From Mactra quadrangularis (Eukaryota; Mollusca; Bivalvia; Venerida; Mactridae), in assembly GCA_025267735.1 (NCBI GenBank), contig CM046299.1, positions 30,581,987-30,645,986 on the forward strand: a DNA stretch of 64,000 bases, in the 5' to 3' direction. How positions within the stretch are numbered: the first letter of the stretch is position 1; every line of letters begins with the position of its first letter. A program made the position numbers and the translations under genes. Under the pieces are notes generated by a model, which made no database searches, was not told where the DNA came from, and saw only the letters and a program-made list of their open reading frames with translations. Positions 10,745-21,240 of the stretch are shown here, piece after piece.

Positions 10745-11780
10745 ATATTAAGCCGATGATATTCACATTTCTTGCTTTTGAAGAAATCGTAAGTTCTGTA
10801 TTTATTTTCGAAAATTTGAAATAAACATTTCATGGAAATACAATAAATTTTTGAGTAAAGACAATATTTCAAAATTAAAAAGTTCGTGTTTATTTTAAAT
10901 TCTAAATTCACGCGTAAACTGTGTTCCATTGAATACACAAAATAATATTTCACGAGGGCATGTTATTCTTTTTCATGTGACCGGGTTTGATATCTAAATA
11001 TCAACTCGCTCATGTGAAAGAAGAACACCTCGCTCACGTGAAATCTTTTGTTTTACTAGGTGTTTCCGAATTATATTAACCTATGTTAAACAAAGAAAGT
11101 GGTGTGTTAACAACGATTACGAGTATAATATTGGTAAATTTACTTTTGTATCATTCAACGGTTCATCTGTCATTGACTGTGTGTTGACACATGAATGTAA
11201 TTTCTCAAATAGTGTTGACTTTTCGGTTGATTATATAAACGAATGGAGTGATCACGCTCCTATGTATAATTCGTTTTTTCTCAACTGTAAACACATGAAT
11301 GATTTCACGGTGAATGCGTGTATTAAAATTATCGTCGTAATAATTCCATGAGTTTCCGAAAGTGTGTATTATGATGGAATAAAGCTGCTTATGCCGTATG
11401 ATATGTTTTAGTCAAGATTTACACACCGCTTCCTTTGTTTAACATGGGTTAATATATTTCGGAATCACCTAGTAAAACAAAAGATTTGACGAGAGCGAGT
11501 TGTTCTTTTTCACGTGAGCGAGTTGATATTTAGATATCAACCCGGCCACGTGAAAAAGAAAAACCTGCCCTCGTGAAATTTTAAGTCGTGTATTCAATGG
11601 AGCGCAGTCTTCGAGTTAATTTAGAATTTAAAATAAACACGAACTGCTTAATTTTGAAAGATTGTCTTTACTAACAAAACTTATTGTATTTTCATGAAAC
11701 GTTTATTTCAAAACTTAAATCTCTTTGGAAATATGTACAGAACTTAGGATTTATTCGAAAGAAATGAAAATGAATATGTT
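10745..11780. mobile_element. Fold-back element with about 330-bp inverted arms
   Basis: The left arm (about 10750-11100) and right arm (about 11425-11780) are imperfect inverted copies. Shared blocks include CTAAGTTCTGTA/TACAGAACTTAG, ATTTCACGAGGGCA/TGCCCTCGTGAAAT, GATATCTAAATATCAAC and ACTAGGTGTTTCCGAA/TTCGGAATCACCTAGT. The arms themselves hold smaller palindromes around GATATCTAAATATC. The 300-bp loop carries a LINE-endonuclease-like fragment. Exact ends and target duplication are not resolved. Confidence 0.75.
11109..11351 (+). pseudogene. Endonuclease (EEP/APE-type) fragment inside the fold-back loop
   Basis: An 81-codon open stretch ends in TGA. It contains 'NGSSVIDCVLT' followed 21 residues later by 'WSDHAPM'. 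In APE-like endonucleases of CR1/L2-type LINEs the C-terminal half reads GSSxIDY...SDHxP, and the final SDH carries catalytic Asp and His, so this is the end of such a domain. The N-terminal half and the downstream RT are absent. A possible continuation of the same kind of ORF is at 15384-15720. It is a captured or interrupted fragment, not a gene. Confidence 0.6.
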
Positions 11781-12199
11781 GTATTTATTCATGTAATGAT
11801 TTAACAGCGACGTTAACCACCTACAATACTTCCAATTCTGGCTCATTGACTTACAATATTAATACCAAACTAAATATAATCAAGAATAAGTAAACATGTA
11901 AGATAATACTGTCCATAAATATTTCCAACAATTTAAGGCGTAAAATTGCGTAATTTACCGAAAATGAGAAGATGGCATTGAATATATCAGCTTGAATAAA
12001 AATTAAACAATACAATGAATCAAGAAACTTATTCATGCATTTATTGTTAATTAACAAATATTATTTACCGTCGCAGATGCTGTGTTTGTATCTTTGTATT
12101 GAATAAAAATAATTAATAAAAATTATTATGTCCCGAATTGACATCGTTCTTTGCCGTTTCGTGTTCGAGTTATCAAAACTTTGAAACAGCTTAAGTGAT
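11781..12199. other. Unassigned AT-rich sequence
   Basis: No feature is recognised between the fold-back arm and the next TIR element. Confidence 0.5.
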
Positions 12200-12201
12200 T
12201 A

Positions 12202-13746
12202 ATGCCCAATTTCTTTACTGGAGGATTAACTCCCGACAAATTCGGGGTTTGCTAACCCGCTATATAATCTTAGATTGTTTTGAATTCGGGGTTATTTCTA
12301 TTGCGTTTCTTTTAAAAAATTAGCAAATCCGAGATTAATTCGAGTGTAGAAAATAATTGACTCGAGTACGGATTTACTCACCAAAGTTCACGTGAATTAA
12401 TTGAAAATGCTCCCCTTAGGTGACCATGTGACTATGTTGTCAATACGAACGTTGATGACATCACAAGAATGTATTGATATGTTTATGGAAAATCAATTTA
12501 ATAATTAATATTATAATTTATTTTGTCATAATACAGTAAATTGTTTTAATTCAATATGTATTCTTCTGATATGCATGCTATGCCATCTTTTATTATATAG
12601 TTTTGCCCTCATACATTGATAAATATCATTAATATAAAAACACAAATAAACTACCTTTCATGTATATACATTTAACTCAAAATAATATTCTATCTAAATG
12701 AAATATATTTGATCCTCACTTTATAAATATTTTTTTACAATATTCAAAGGCTCTCGTGGAAACGTTTACTGAAAAATCGACGCACAGTTTTAAAGGTCGC
12801 TGGTGCTCCTTGTGAACCTATGGATATATTGCAATTTAGGAAATCTGAGGTATACAGATACGATCTTAATTACTTCGCACGATAATAATTGTTTTTCTTG
12901 GATTCTAATGGTATCTTTTCAAAAAGAGAAATATACCCGTTCTTTAGATAAAATTCAAGAATTCATTATCTAAACTATTTTTAGAATTACATTAAACCAT
13001 ATGTAGGTAGTATCTACGGCAAACTTAATTCTCTTATGGTCGAATTTTATTTTTTAGCACCGACGATTAAATTCTGCTTTCGGTTTCGATCATTTTTAAT
13101 GCAAGAAACAACATTAACAGACTTTCAGACACAATTACATTTTAACTTGAAATTATACAAAACACTTTGTATCAATTCCATTGGATAAATATATTTTATA
13201 GTCAATATACGAGAGTTAGTTTTGATATGGGTGTGTTCATTTTACAAATTACCGACTAAATAACATTTGGTTGGCTGTACATTAACGCGCCTCGGTCCCT
13301 TGGAGCCTAAAATTTTATACTTTACCAGAAAACGTAAGCACATAAAGCGTTCCCCTTCCACAACATGGCCATATCCATCTTACAAACTCAATTTAAAGCT
13401 TCAAAGATCATTTAGTAAAAATTTCCATAATTCAACAGTTGATAACTTATCATTCTATGATCCAAAGCAGCAGCATTCATTAAAATAATCAGTATTTCAG
13501 TTCAAATTCCAATCTACATTCGAATTAAACCACCCCTATAGTAGGATTATTTGAACAATAGGCAAATAACCCAGAGTTAATCTGAGAATTTTTAAAGAAA
13601 CGCACTTTACCAAATACACTCAGATTATTTCCTAACGGGATTATAATTGAGGATTAAACTATTTCGAAGGTAAAGAAACACACCGGGTGTTATATCTCGT
13701 GTTAATTCACGATATAACACTTGTGTAATGTAAAGAAATTGGGCAT
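12202..13746. mobile_element. 1.5-kb TIR element, TA target, noncoding
   Basis: ATGCCCAATTTCTTTAC at the left is repeated inverted as GTAAAGAAATTGGGCAT at the right, and TA flanks both (12200-12201, 13747-13748). Subterminal sequence on both sides carries related GCGTTTCTTTTAAAAA/TTTTTAAAGAAACGC blocks. The interior has only short frames without recognisable protein. A nonautonomous Tc1/mariner-like element is likely. The element is much longer than a usual MITE. Confidence 0.7.
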
Positions 13747-13800
13747 TAGTGTGCCAACATAGACAGTGAGACATTGGATGCCAACGCCTGAGAGATAGTA

Positions 13801-14540
13801 TAGTAAATAAATATTAACCTGACGTTAACCTTTATGCAGAATAAAATTAAATCGAGATGACGCGGTATGAATCAATAATCGGCCTCCCATCGAGAAATGT
13901 CGGATTGACTCGATAATCTCCGTTATTTCTGATACAGTTGAACGAGTCGCGAAATAAAAATTGAAGTGAGTAAAGAGCAATACATCGTACCGTTTAAAGT
14001 ATACATATATCCGACTATTTTCTCGTGCATTGTGTTTTATTTAAAATATGAGCTGGCGACAAGACTCATCTGATTGCCGCGAAGATGATAATTGATATTT
14101 ATTGTATTTCTGTATTGTGTCGTGCAATTGATGTAATAAATCAAATGTGATCTAATTACAAAATAATAAAACTTTAATTATAGATGAATAAAAATACAAA
14201 AAATAAAAGAGTGTATGAAATAACACATTTTTTGGACAATTTTAACAATATTTTGTTTGTACAAATATTAAAAAATGAAAAAGAATTGCGCATGATTGGG
14301 CTCGAACCAACACCTACTTAACTACAGTAATTCACAGTCCATCTCGGTATCATCGGCGCTATAGAGTCATTCCTTATAACTCACAATCAATTACATACTT
14401 ATATGAAGTACATGATCAGTTAACACGTGCTTCTTCGTATGAATGATACGCGGAATCTACCGAAGGTATAAATAGACAGACAATGAAGCGTGAAATTATT
14501 ACAATGAGGGTACCAACGTCAGGTTAATATTTATTTACTA
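13801..14540. mobile_element. 740-bp TIR element, TA target
   Basis: Perfect 26-bp termini begin TAGTAAATAAATATTAACCT and are inverted at 14515-14540. TA flanks both sides (13799-13800 and 14541-14542). No transposase is present. A tRNA-like segment lies inside at 14285-14360. It sits 54 bp from the end of the preceding TIR element, so two elements of different families are stacked. Confidence 0.85.
14285..14360 (-). other. tRNA-like segment (possible SINE head)
   Basis: On the minus strand a good B-box-like TTGGTTCGAGCCC is present, with a poor A box (TAGCGCCGATGATACC) about 40 bases upstream. The outer ends do not form a clear acceptor stem. A degenerate SINE head inside the TIR element is more likely than a working tRNA gene. 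Confidence 0.35.
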
Positions 14541-14542
14541 TA

Positions 14543-15148
14543 ATCGGCTCTCGTTTTCTTCGAAAAGCCGAACTAAACTGTTCTATTTTACCGAGTTATA
14601 TTTTCGCCATTTGTAACCCATATAATGGACAATTAAGAGGGTTTGGTAGCCAAGTTTGGCATTGTGTAAGTCCAACTCAAAAATATATATCATAATAAAA
14701 TTATGTCTGACCGTTGACCAGTTAACAAAATTGTCGTTTGCTCAATTAAATGATGTTTGATAAAGTTAATTTTATTTCTTTTAATATGGTTTTCATTTTG
14801 ACTTCATGTCAAACAGTTAAGAACCCGATGCAGAGTTACCTGTTTTCCGAATAATAGCATGAAATTAAGTAAGAAACAATTTACTTACGTAATTCTGTAA
14901 GTTATTCATTGATACAGTACACAATACAGTAGTAACAATATTAATATATCTATGCGGGGGCCTCAATTTATATCACATGCCAGCAAGCACGAGAAAGTCA
15001 TGAAACATGTGATACTTGAAAATTTAACCTCTAATATGATGTAACCAATATACTACAATTTTCTTTTGATGTCCAGGATTTATAAGTTGTGTCTTTTAAA
15101 TGACCTACTTATAGCGTGTTGAACTTGGGGAAAATGCTGTGCTAAGTC
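14543..15148. other. Unassigned AT-rich sequence
   Basis: No gene or repeat is recognised. Confidence 0.5.
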
Positions 15149-15243
15149 AGTTAGATTATGTTTTCATTTTACTATAAGGTTCAGTGCTCGGGGCTCCGCC
15201 CCTCGCACTAAACCTTATAGTAAAATGAAAACATAATCTAACT
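15149..15243. repeat. 95-nt near-perfect hairpin
   Basis: AGTTAGATTATGTTTTCATT on the left is complemented at the right end. About 44-bp arms have two or three mismatches around a GC-rich apex (CTCGGGGCTCCGCCCCTCG). The GC-rich apex with AT-rich stem stands out from its surroundings. Possibilities are a hairpin terminus of a transposon or a transcribed stem-loop. Confidence 0.85.
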
Positions 15244-15309
15244 AATACATAATGTGCATATACACTATTTAAAATAAATGTTAAATATCAAAGAGGTATG
15301 GTTTAATGA

Positions 15310-15392
15310 TTAAAATACAGTTCGTGCATTAGGTTACTCACCTATTTAGTGGGCAAGTCCATCGTTTAAAGTACAAAAACACGCATGACCTA
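15310..15392 (-). repeat. Shared element end (relatives at 28.8 and 37.0 kb)
   Basis: On the minus strand it reads GTCATGCGTGTTTTTGTACT, then GGACTTGCCCACTAAATAGG and a TGCAC(G)AAC(T) block. The same order occurs on the plus strand near 28790-28865 and 37028-37110. Three copies of a fixed, about 80-bp module suggest the conserved end of a transposon family. Confidence 0.7.
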
Positions 15393-15720
15393 GAACACGA
15401 CCTGAATTTTAGTCTTATTTGTAATAACGTATTCTTTGAAAACAAAACTTATAATGAGTATTGTTGGAATGATAATAAAAATGCTTTTAGATGTGAGTTA
15501 CACAATAATTTAGATCAGTTAAACATAGATTTATCAAATATCGGTATAACATCACAATACAGTATAAACTTAGCTGTCTGTAATTTTACAAGTTATATAA
15601 GAAACGCGGCCGATCCATTGTTTCATGTTAAAATGACGCATTCAAACAGACCAAAGTTTAATCCTAGTTACGGTTGGCATTTAAACAAAACCCAAAATAG
15701 GTATTATATGGTTGACATTA
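15384..15720 (+). pseudogene. LINE ORF2 connector fragment (between endonuclease and RT)
   Basis: About 110 codons are open, with wording such as 'YNEYCWNDNKNAFRCEL' and a late 'ISYIRNAA'-like segment (reads TSYIRNAADP). This fits the W/FRxxL connector that follows the endonuclease domain in CR1/L2-like LINEs. No catalytic motif is included, so the assignment is by style only. It lies downstream, and in the same orientation, as the endonuclease fragment at 11109, and the two could come from one LINE separated by later insertions. A poly-G run at 15735 ends the stretch. Confidence 0.4.
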
Positions 15721-15747
15721 TTTATTTTCGGGAGAGGGGGGGGGGCG

Positions 15748-16040
15748 GTTAACGCTGTAGGAACACATTGTATAGGTCATATAACGGCGGTCAGTCAACC
15801 TACTCACTTTTCCTGGAAAGGCTAATTCTCTGAATTTTGCTGTGAACCAACTACTAAGCACATACTTTCGTCAGTGACTAACAACTGCCCTATATAATTA
15901 AGAATCATTGGTAGGAAGGAGAAAGACCGTAGAATTAATTTCATGACCAATCTCCACGAAAGTATGCCCCGCCCAGAATCGAACCCACGACCCCTTGATC
16001 AGTAGACTTGAGTGCTACCAACTGAGCAAGCCGAGCGGCT
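15748..16040 (-). mobile_element. tRNA-derived SINE (MetaSINE-like tail)
   Basis: On the minus strand the head starts AGCCGCTCGGCTTGCTCAGT, with an A box (GGCTTGCTCAGTTGG) and a good B box (GGGTTCGATTCT). The body runs to a tail reading GACTGACCGCCGTTATATGA then an ACAGCGTTAAC end. The same body and tail recur at 54993-55220, and the tail alone in the SINE at 16528. The tail resembles the conserved domain I recall for MetaSINEs of bivalves and other animals. It is transcribed by RNA polymerase III in such elements and relies on a LINE partner. Confidence 0.85.
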
Positions 16041-16512
16041 TAAGACACTAATAAAAATGTTTATGCCGTAACTAAAGAATGCGCAATGTCAATGTTACTA
16101 TCAAAACATTTTACAAATTTGTACGCGTATATATCAGTTCGACAAATAATAGGTTCGGTAAATGATAATTAGTATTTAAATCGTCCGTTCGCTTGTTTTA
16201 TCTTTCAACAAATTAAAACGTTTCTTGAAGATTTCGTCGCCTACTGAAACGTTCACCGCTACTTTTGCAGAAAAATGTGGGTTTTTAAAAGTCTGTCTGC
16301 ACAGCCAAATTGTATCAGCTTTAATTTTATGTATGAATAAAAATGACCGAACAATTATGACTTGCAAGTCGTGTCAAATTTTCAATACAAAATCGCCGCC
16401 ATTATGCAATTTAATGTTTACCTATCGGTTACATCATTATTTTCCTAATACATGCTCTTGTCGGGAAATTTTCGACTTGAATTGAATTTGTTTTATTCCT
16501 TTTTAATTTATA
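16041..16512. other. Unassigned AT-rich sequence
   Basis: Overlapping short frames on both strands (16176-16485) show no protein family. Nothing else is recognised. Confidence 0.4.
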
Positions 16513-16527
16513 TAATTATCAAAGATT

Positions 16528-16815
16528 TTTTTTTATTTATTGGAGTTAACGCCGTGTCAACACAATTTAGGTCATTTTACGGCGTCCAGCGCACCTAACC
16601 TAGCTTTCCTGGACCATTGTCTATAACCAGTACTCACCTACCCTTCCACAAGACCGGAAACTTCTCCATATTATCTAATCAATGGAGGAAAATCGACATT
16701 ATTGTCAAATTTTCATGGAAGGGTATAACCTCCCCGGGTGGGATTCGAACCCGCACCCCCTCAGGCACGAGATTCCAAATCCCGGTGCGCTACCAACTGC
16801 GCTATCGACCCGGGT
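16528..16815 (-). mobile_element. Complete tRNA-derived SINE with 15-bp target duplication
   Basis: TAATTATCAAAGATT is duplicated exactly at 16513-16527 and 16816-16830. On the minus strand the tRNA head has an A box (TAGCGCAGTTGGTAGCGC) and B box (GGGTTCGAATCCC). A unique body follows, then a GCGCTGGACGCCGTAAAATG tail, GGCGTTAAC and an A-rich end. The long, exact duplication and A-rich tail are the marks of target-primed insertion. The head differs from the SINE at 15748 while the tail is related, so different tRNA heads share one tail module. Confidence 0.92.
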
Positions 16816-16830
16816 TAATTATCAAAGATT

Positions 16831-19300
16831 AGTAAAAGCTGGTCAAATGTCTAATGTAATATTACGAAACTCTGCGATTTTCGTTAACATGTGACTGTGG
16901 CGATTTTTTGTTTCTACTTTTTTCTGGATCCTTTTCAAATCATATACACCTTACTAACAAGAAAATTTTGATGCAAAGCATCAAAGAGAGCAAAAATTAA
17001 TAACATGAAAGTGCTGCTTAAGCCTGTGATTCTCTATCAGTGAGACATTAAAATTCTTTAAAATATTGCTTATTAACCGGTAATGTAAGCATATAATTAT
17101 GATAGCTAAAACATAAACACCTATTTAAATGTACAATATATAATAGGATAATTTTCAGTGATGGCCTGAACATCCTTCTTTGTTTTTGGAGTCAGTGTCT
17201 TCGTCAGCGGTTTAGACCGTCCCCAAAAATGATCTAGATACGAGCGTGCTTTCTATAAATAGAGTACACGTATGTTTTAGTTTAAATCGCAGTTTAGAAG
17301 AGAAGATAATAATTTCTTGGAGAAACTCCTTTTAAAAATATTATATAAATGCTAAACAAAACAAATGAAAAATTTACAAAACACGTCAGATATAAATTCA
17401 TTAACTTAAAACTTCTCGTCTAGCTGTCTTGCCACATAAAGTACGTATGCTTTTTAGTCTAACCTTTGCTGACTTCAATGGCGGTCCCCATGAGCAAAGT
17501 GAGTTAGACAGTAATCAGGCAGTGACAGCCGAAAAGTTCCGCATGCAGCGACCAAAATTGAATACATACTTCGTGCAACGCTGCAGCGTTGCGCTAAATG
17601 ATGTGTAACTGAATCATATTAGTTATTTGAAAGTGATAATAGTCTACCTCAAATATGGATTGTTAACAAACTTTCGGATATGCATTTTTTCGGATACGTG
17701 ATTTATTGAGTTCATAGGTACAATACAACCCATTTATTTAATGTAACTTCAATTCTCAATATCAATAAAGTCTTCAAACTTCACCCTACTATGAAATGAA
17801 AGAGAAACGAATTCATCCTAAAAGTTTGGTGTAGCTAGAGCCCTGATAATTAAAATACTCAGTGCTTCAAATTATTATAATCTTCTAGTACTCTGTCAAC
17901 ATGATTTGATTTATAAAAAATCTTTTTTATGAATAAGTTTTTTGTGTGACTTTTTGTATGATTGTTACATGTAGGTAATCCTATATCCACATATTTTTTA
18001 TCTATCATGACCAGTGTTTCACAATTTCAGAAGCACCGTTCCATCAGTAGGCCTACTTTGATTAATATTAGGACCAAAGTGGGATAAGTGGAAGATAACC
18101 CCTTCTACTGAACTACAACTTATAGTTAAAAAGGTGATAAGGGATTTTTTTAGTTTTAATTTTAAAAAAGCATCATTTAATGGAGTTTAAATATTCATAT
18201 CGATAATAGTGTTATTAGTTTCCTAAAGTTTGTCAGTAGCATCACTAATCTTATTATTTTACATGATTCTGTAGCAAATAATGATATTGTTCTGTAATGT
18301 TCAACGTTTTATTCCATGCATGCTTTAAATATTGATAATATGTTAGCACTTGTCAATTGTGGTTAGTTTCCCCGAATGCAATAACGTTTATAACGTTTGG
18401 GTGCGATCTGTCTGGACCCTGCTCCTTGAACGGTTTGATTTCGTATAATATATTATCTTACCTTGAATTGGTCATCTGAACATTGATACCAGCTGGATAT
18501 TTAATATTCCGGGATATTAGCGGTGTTCTCCTCTGTGAAGACTGGTGTAAAACGTATATTTACTACTTAATCAATTTCTTTGTTATTTTCAGATTCGTTA
18601 CCATCGTTATAAAAGGTTGCAACTTGATTTTCTAGTGTTCGTTTTAAAACATATTAACATTTTACGATAAATATTTTTCATTCGTTTTGTCGATTGCGTC
18701 TATTGATGTAGATACTCAAGTCAGTGGCGGAGTAGACTCCTCATAATCGTATTTAGAACAAACATGTATATGTAATATGTAAACCTTTGTTATAAGTGAA
18801 TAAATCTATGACGACGATAATTCTTCTTATGATAAAAAACGTGAAGAAATTTCATTGATCTTATATTTTTGTGGCCACAGCTAAAAGTGTTGTAAAATCT
18901 GTTTCCGTATTTAAATGTAATTGGTCGAAAACGCCAATTGAAATGATTTCAAAACACAATTCTGCTCAAAGAACTTTTCTGCCCCTACATATAATAATAC
19001 TATGCATCGTTTATGCATCACGTAGTAAAAGAATGACATACTATCATAAACACAAACACTTGTATCAAGTAATTTTATTGTATTTAGTTTGATGATTTTC
19101 ATGGTAAAAAAATAGCAGTAGAAAGTATTAGTGGTTAAGTAATTAGTTCATACAGAATCTGCGACTTGTGTACAAGTTCAGTGTTATAACTTGGCATACA
19201 AAAACTTATTACACATACAAAATGTGGAGAAAAAATACACGTTATGATTTTATTAGATAACAACGTTAATGTTAGACTGACTGTCAACAACCTAACTCTG
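16831..19300. other. Unassigned sequence, 2.5 kb
   Basis: No convincing gene is seen. The antiparallel open frames near 18871-19102 occupy both strands at once and look like chance. No repeat partner within the window was noticed. Confidence 0.45.
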
Positions 19301-19777
19301 ATTGTAGTATAGATTGTGTACATCGGATGTTGTTGTCAAATGAGTCAAACAATATTGTAGTATAGATTATGTACATCGGATGTTGTTGTCAAATGAGTCA
19401 AACAATATTGTAGTATAGATTGTGTACATCGGATGTTGTTGTCAAAAGAGTCAAACAAGATTGTAGTATAGATTGTGTACATCGGATGTTGTTGTCAAAT
19501 GAGTCAAACAAGATTGTAGTATAGATTGTGTACATCGGATGTTGTTGTCAAATGAGTCAAACAAGATTGTAGTATAGATTATGTACATCGGATGTTGTTG
19601 TCAAATGAGTCAAACAATATTGTAGTATAGATTGTGTACATCGGATGTTGTTGTCAAATGAGTCAAACAATATTGTAGTATAGATTGTGTACATCGGATG
19701 TTGTTGTCAAATGAGTCAAACAAGATTGTAGTATAGATTGTGTACATCGGATGTTGTTGTCAAATGAGTCAAACAAG
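19301..19777. repeat. Minisatellite, nine units of 53 bp
   Basis: The unit starts ATTGTAGTATAGATTGTGTA and ends GAGTCAAACAAG or GAGTCAAACAAT. The array length is 477 bp, exactly nine units. Variation is limited to A/G at unit position 16, T/G at the last base and one AAAGAG for AATGAG. Such homogeneity implies recent expansion. There is no reading frame across it and no spacers, so it is not a CRISPR array. Confidence 0.97.
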
Positions 19778-20372
19778 AACACCAACAAATAGAACATTCT
19801 GGACTTAGATGAAATGTGATGATTAACTCTACTATACAAAGTTGTCCCGTGTTGTCCATTGTCTTTCTCTTCAAACTAGAATAGAATAAAAAGTAATGCT
19901 TTAAATAATGCTGGCTGGCTTACACGTGTAATGTAGTGATTATAAAGTTACTGTTGCACAGTGCCCTTGTCTTGTGTACAAACTAAACATGCATACCGCG
20001 AGTAATTTTACTGAACAAATTAAAACTTAATCATGTAAAATAGTTTAGATCTTATGTTGACAAACTTATTAATGAGGAATTTGAAATTTGCTCAGATGTA
20101 TCTGTTTCTTTTTTAAGGGCAATTGTAAGTTTATCTTAAACAGGATTGTGGCTAAGAATTTTTGTAGAGTACTGTATATACCGTGCTGCATTTATGTAAT
20201 GTTCTTGAAGTTAAAGTAAAGTTACATGACTATGGGTTGCTGTAGGCACCATATATTATTAAAGTAAAATGAAAGTCATGTAGTATAATTAAATACAGGT
20301 ATTAGATTGTTCTTCAAAAATCTAGTCTGACATTGGCGACCCGATTCACTGTTAAACGTTCTTTTACGCCGT
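19778..20372. other. Unassigned; region downstream of the 20.6-kb exon
   Basis: No gene is recognised. It lies 3' of the minus-strand exon. Confidence 0.45.
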
Positions 20373-20378
20373 TTTATT
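20373..20378 (-). terminator. Candidate polyadenylation signal
   Basis: AATAAA on the minus strand, about 200 bases after the stop codon of the exon at 20580-20866. The motif is common in AT-rich DNA, so this is only suggestive. Confidence 0.3.
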
Positions 20379-20579
20379 CGTTCATAGTGGTGTAAGATTT
20401 TATATTATTTGCATAAAACTTTTGTATACTACCGATTATATATAATTAATAACGTGTTAGTTATGTGGTTATCTGGTGGCAGAAATATAATCGATCCAGT
20501 TATAATGTTAACTGCAAGTATTTGATCTCATTCTGTAGAACAATGTATGAATATAAGATATATTATCATATTTACCTTA

Positions 20580-20866
20580 TTATTTAGCATTGTTAGTGAC
20601 CATAAACATGGTTTGTATATCCTTGATACAACATCCAACACCTAATGCACTACATTTTAACATATTTGGCATGTTGTATGTTTGCATAGATATAATATCA
20701 CAAATTTCCTTCCAGTTAGCACAAGGCACAAGCCTCAAGTTATCAGTATTTCTGCACATTAACACACTGTCCATACCACCAGAATTACCACCGCCGCCAC
20801 CACCACCACCTAGCCCTCCTTGTTGTGCCATCATCAACATCATCATCTGAGGGTTTAGCTGGGCCA
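20580..20866 (-). CDS. Putative terminal exon of a secreted Gly/Met-rich, six-cysteine protein
   Basis: Function is not recognised. The exon encodes about 94 residues to a TAA: a Met-rich start (QMMMLMMAQQ), an eight-glycine run, then a compact domain with six cysteines spaced LMC, PCANWKEIC, LKCSALGVGCC. A strong 3' splice site precedes it on the minus strand (TTTTTATATTCTATTGTAG ending at 20867), putting the intron in phase 1, which is common after a signal-peptide exon. The open frame continues upstream of the splice site to 20903, but that part is probably intron. The cysteine pattern and Gly/Met richness suggest an extracellular protein such as a shell-matrix or mucus component (speculative). 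Upstream exons would lie at higher coordinates and were not found. Confidence 0.6.
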
Positions 20867-21060
20867 CTACAATAGAATATAAAAATGATAAGTTACACAA
20901 CATTTCAGTATATTAAGAGGTCACGAGCAGGCTCGATCATCACGCGAGCTCACACAAATTCATCCATTAATAAAGTAGAACTTTCGGCAGTTCACGTATA
21001 GAACGTATTGTTAGCACATAACACTGATGAATTATTTTTTACAATGGGTATGGTAGTTTG

Positions 21061-21095
21061 TGTTGCCGAGTGGTAAGACGGTCAATCTGCGTACC
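21061..21095 (+). other. tRNA 5'-half-like fragment
   Basis: TGTTGCCGAGTGGTAAGACG followed by GTCAATCTGCGTAC matches the D-arm region style of long-variable-arm tRNAs (A box TGCCGAGTGGTAAG). It stops at a T run with no B box. Probably a truncated SINE head. Confidence 0.45.
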
Positions 21096-21240
21096 TTTTT
21101 TAACTTTATTTATCTCTTTTTTCTCTTTTAAATCGTGAACAATACATTTATATAAATTTGTTGGATTCCTCTTTAAGTAATGATGGCAGTAGCGCAACCG
21201 ACACTGCCAGTGAAACTAAATGATTTTTGACATTGTTTGT

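Noticed and set aside
15969..16040. Functional tRNA gene on the minus strand
   Set aside because: A and B boxes are good, but the sequence continues into a SINE body and tail shared with another locus, so it is a SINE head.
18871..19102. Overlapping 73- and 63-codon frames on opposite strands
   Set aside because: Mutually antisense, no protein-like features, no splice or start context of note.
19301..19777. Regular repeats considered as a CRISPR array
   Set aside because: Units are contiguous 53-bp repeats without unique spacers, and the DNA is eukaryotic.
20590..20850. 86-codon plus-strand frame with a proline run
   Set aside because: It is the antisense of the Gly-rich exon; the minus strand has the splice acceptor and cysteine domain.
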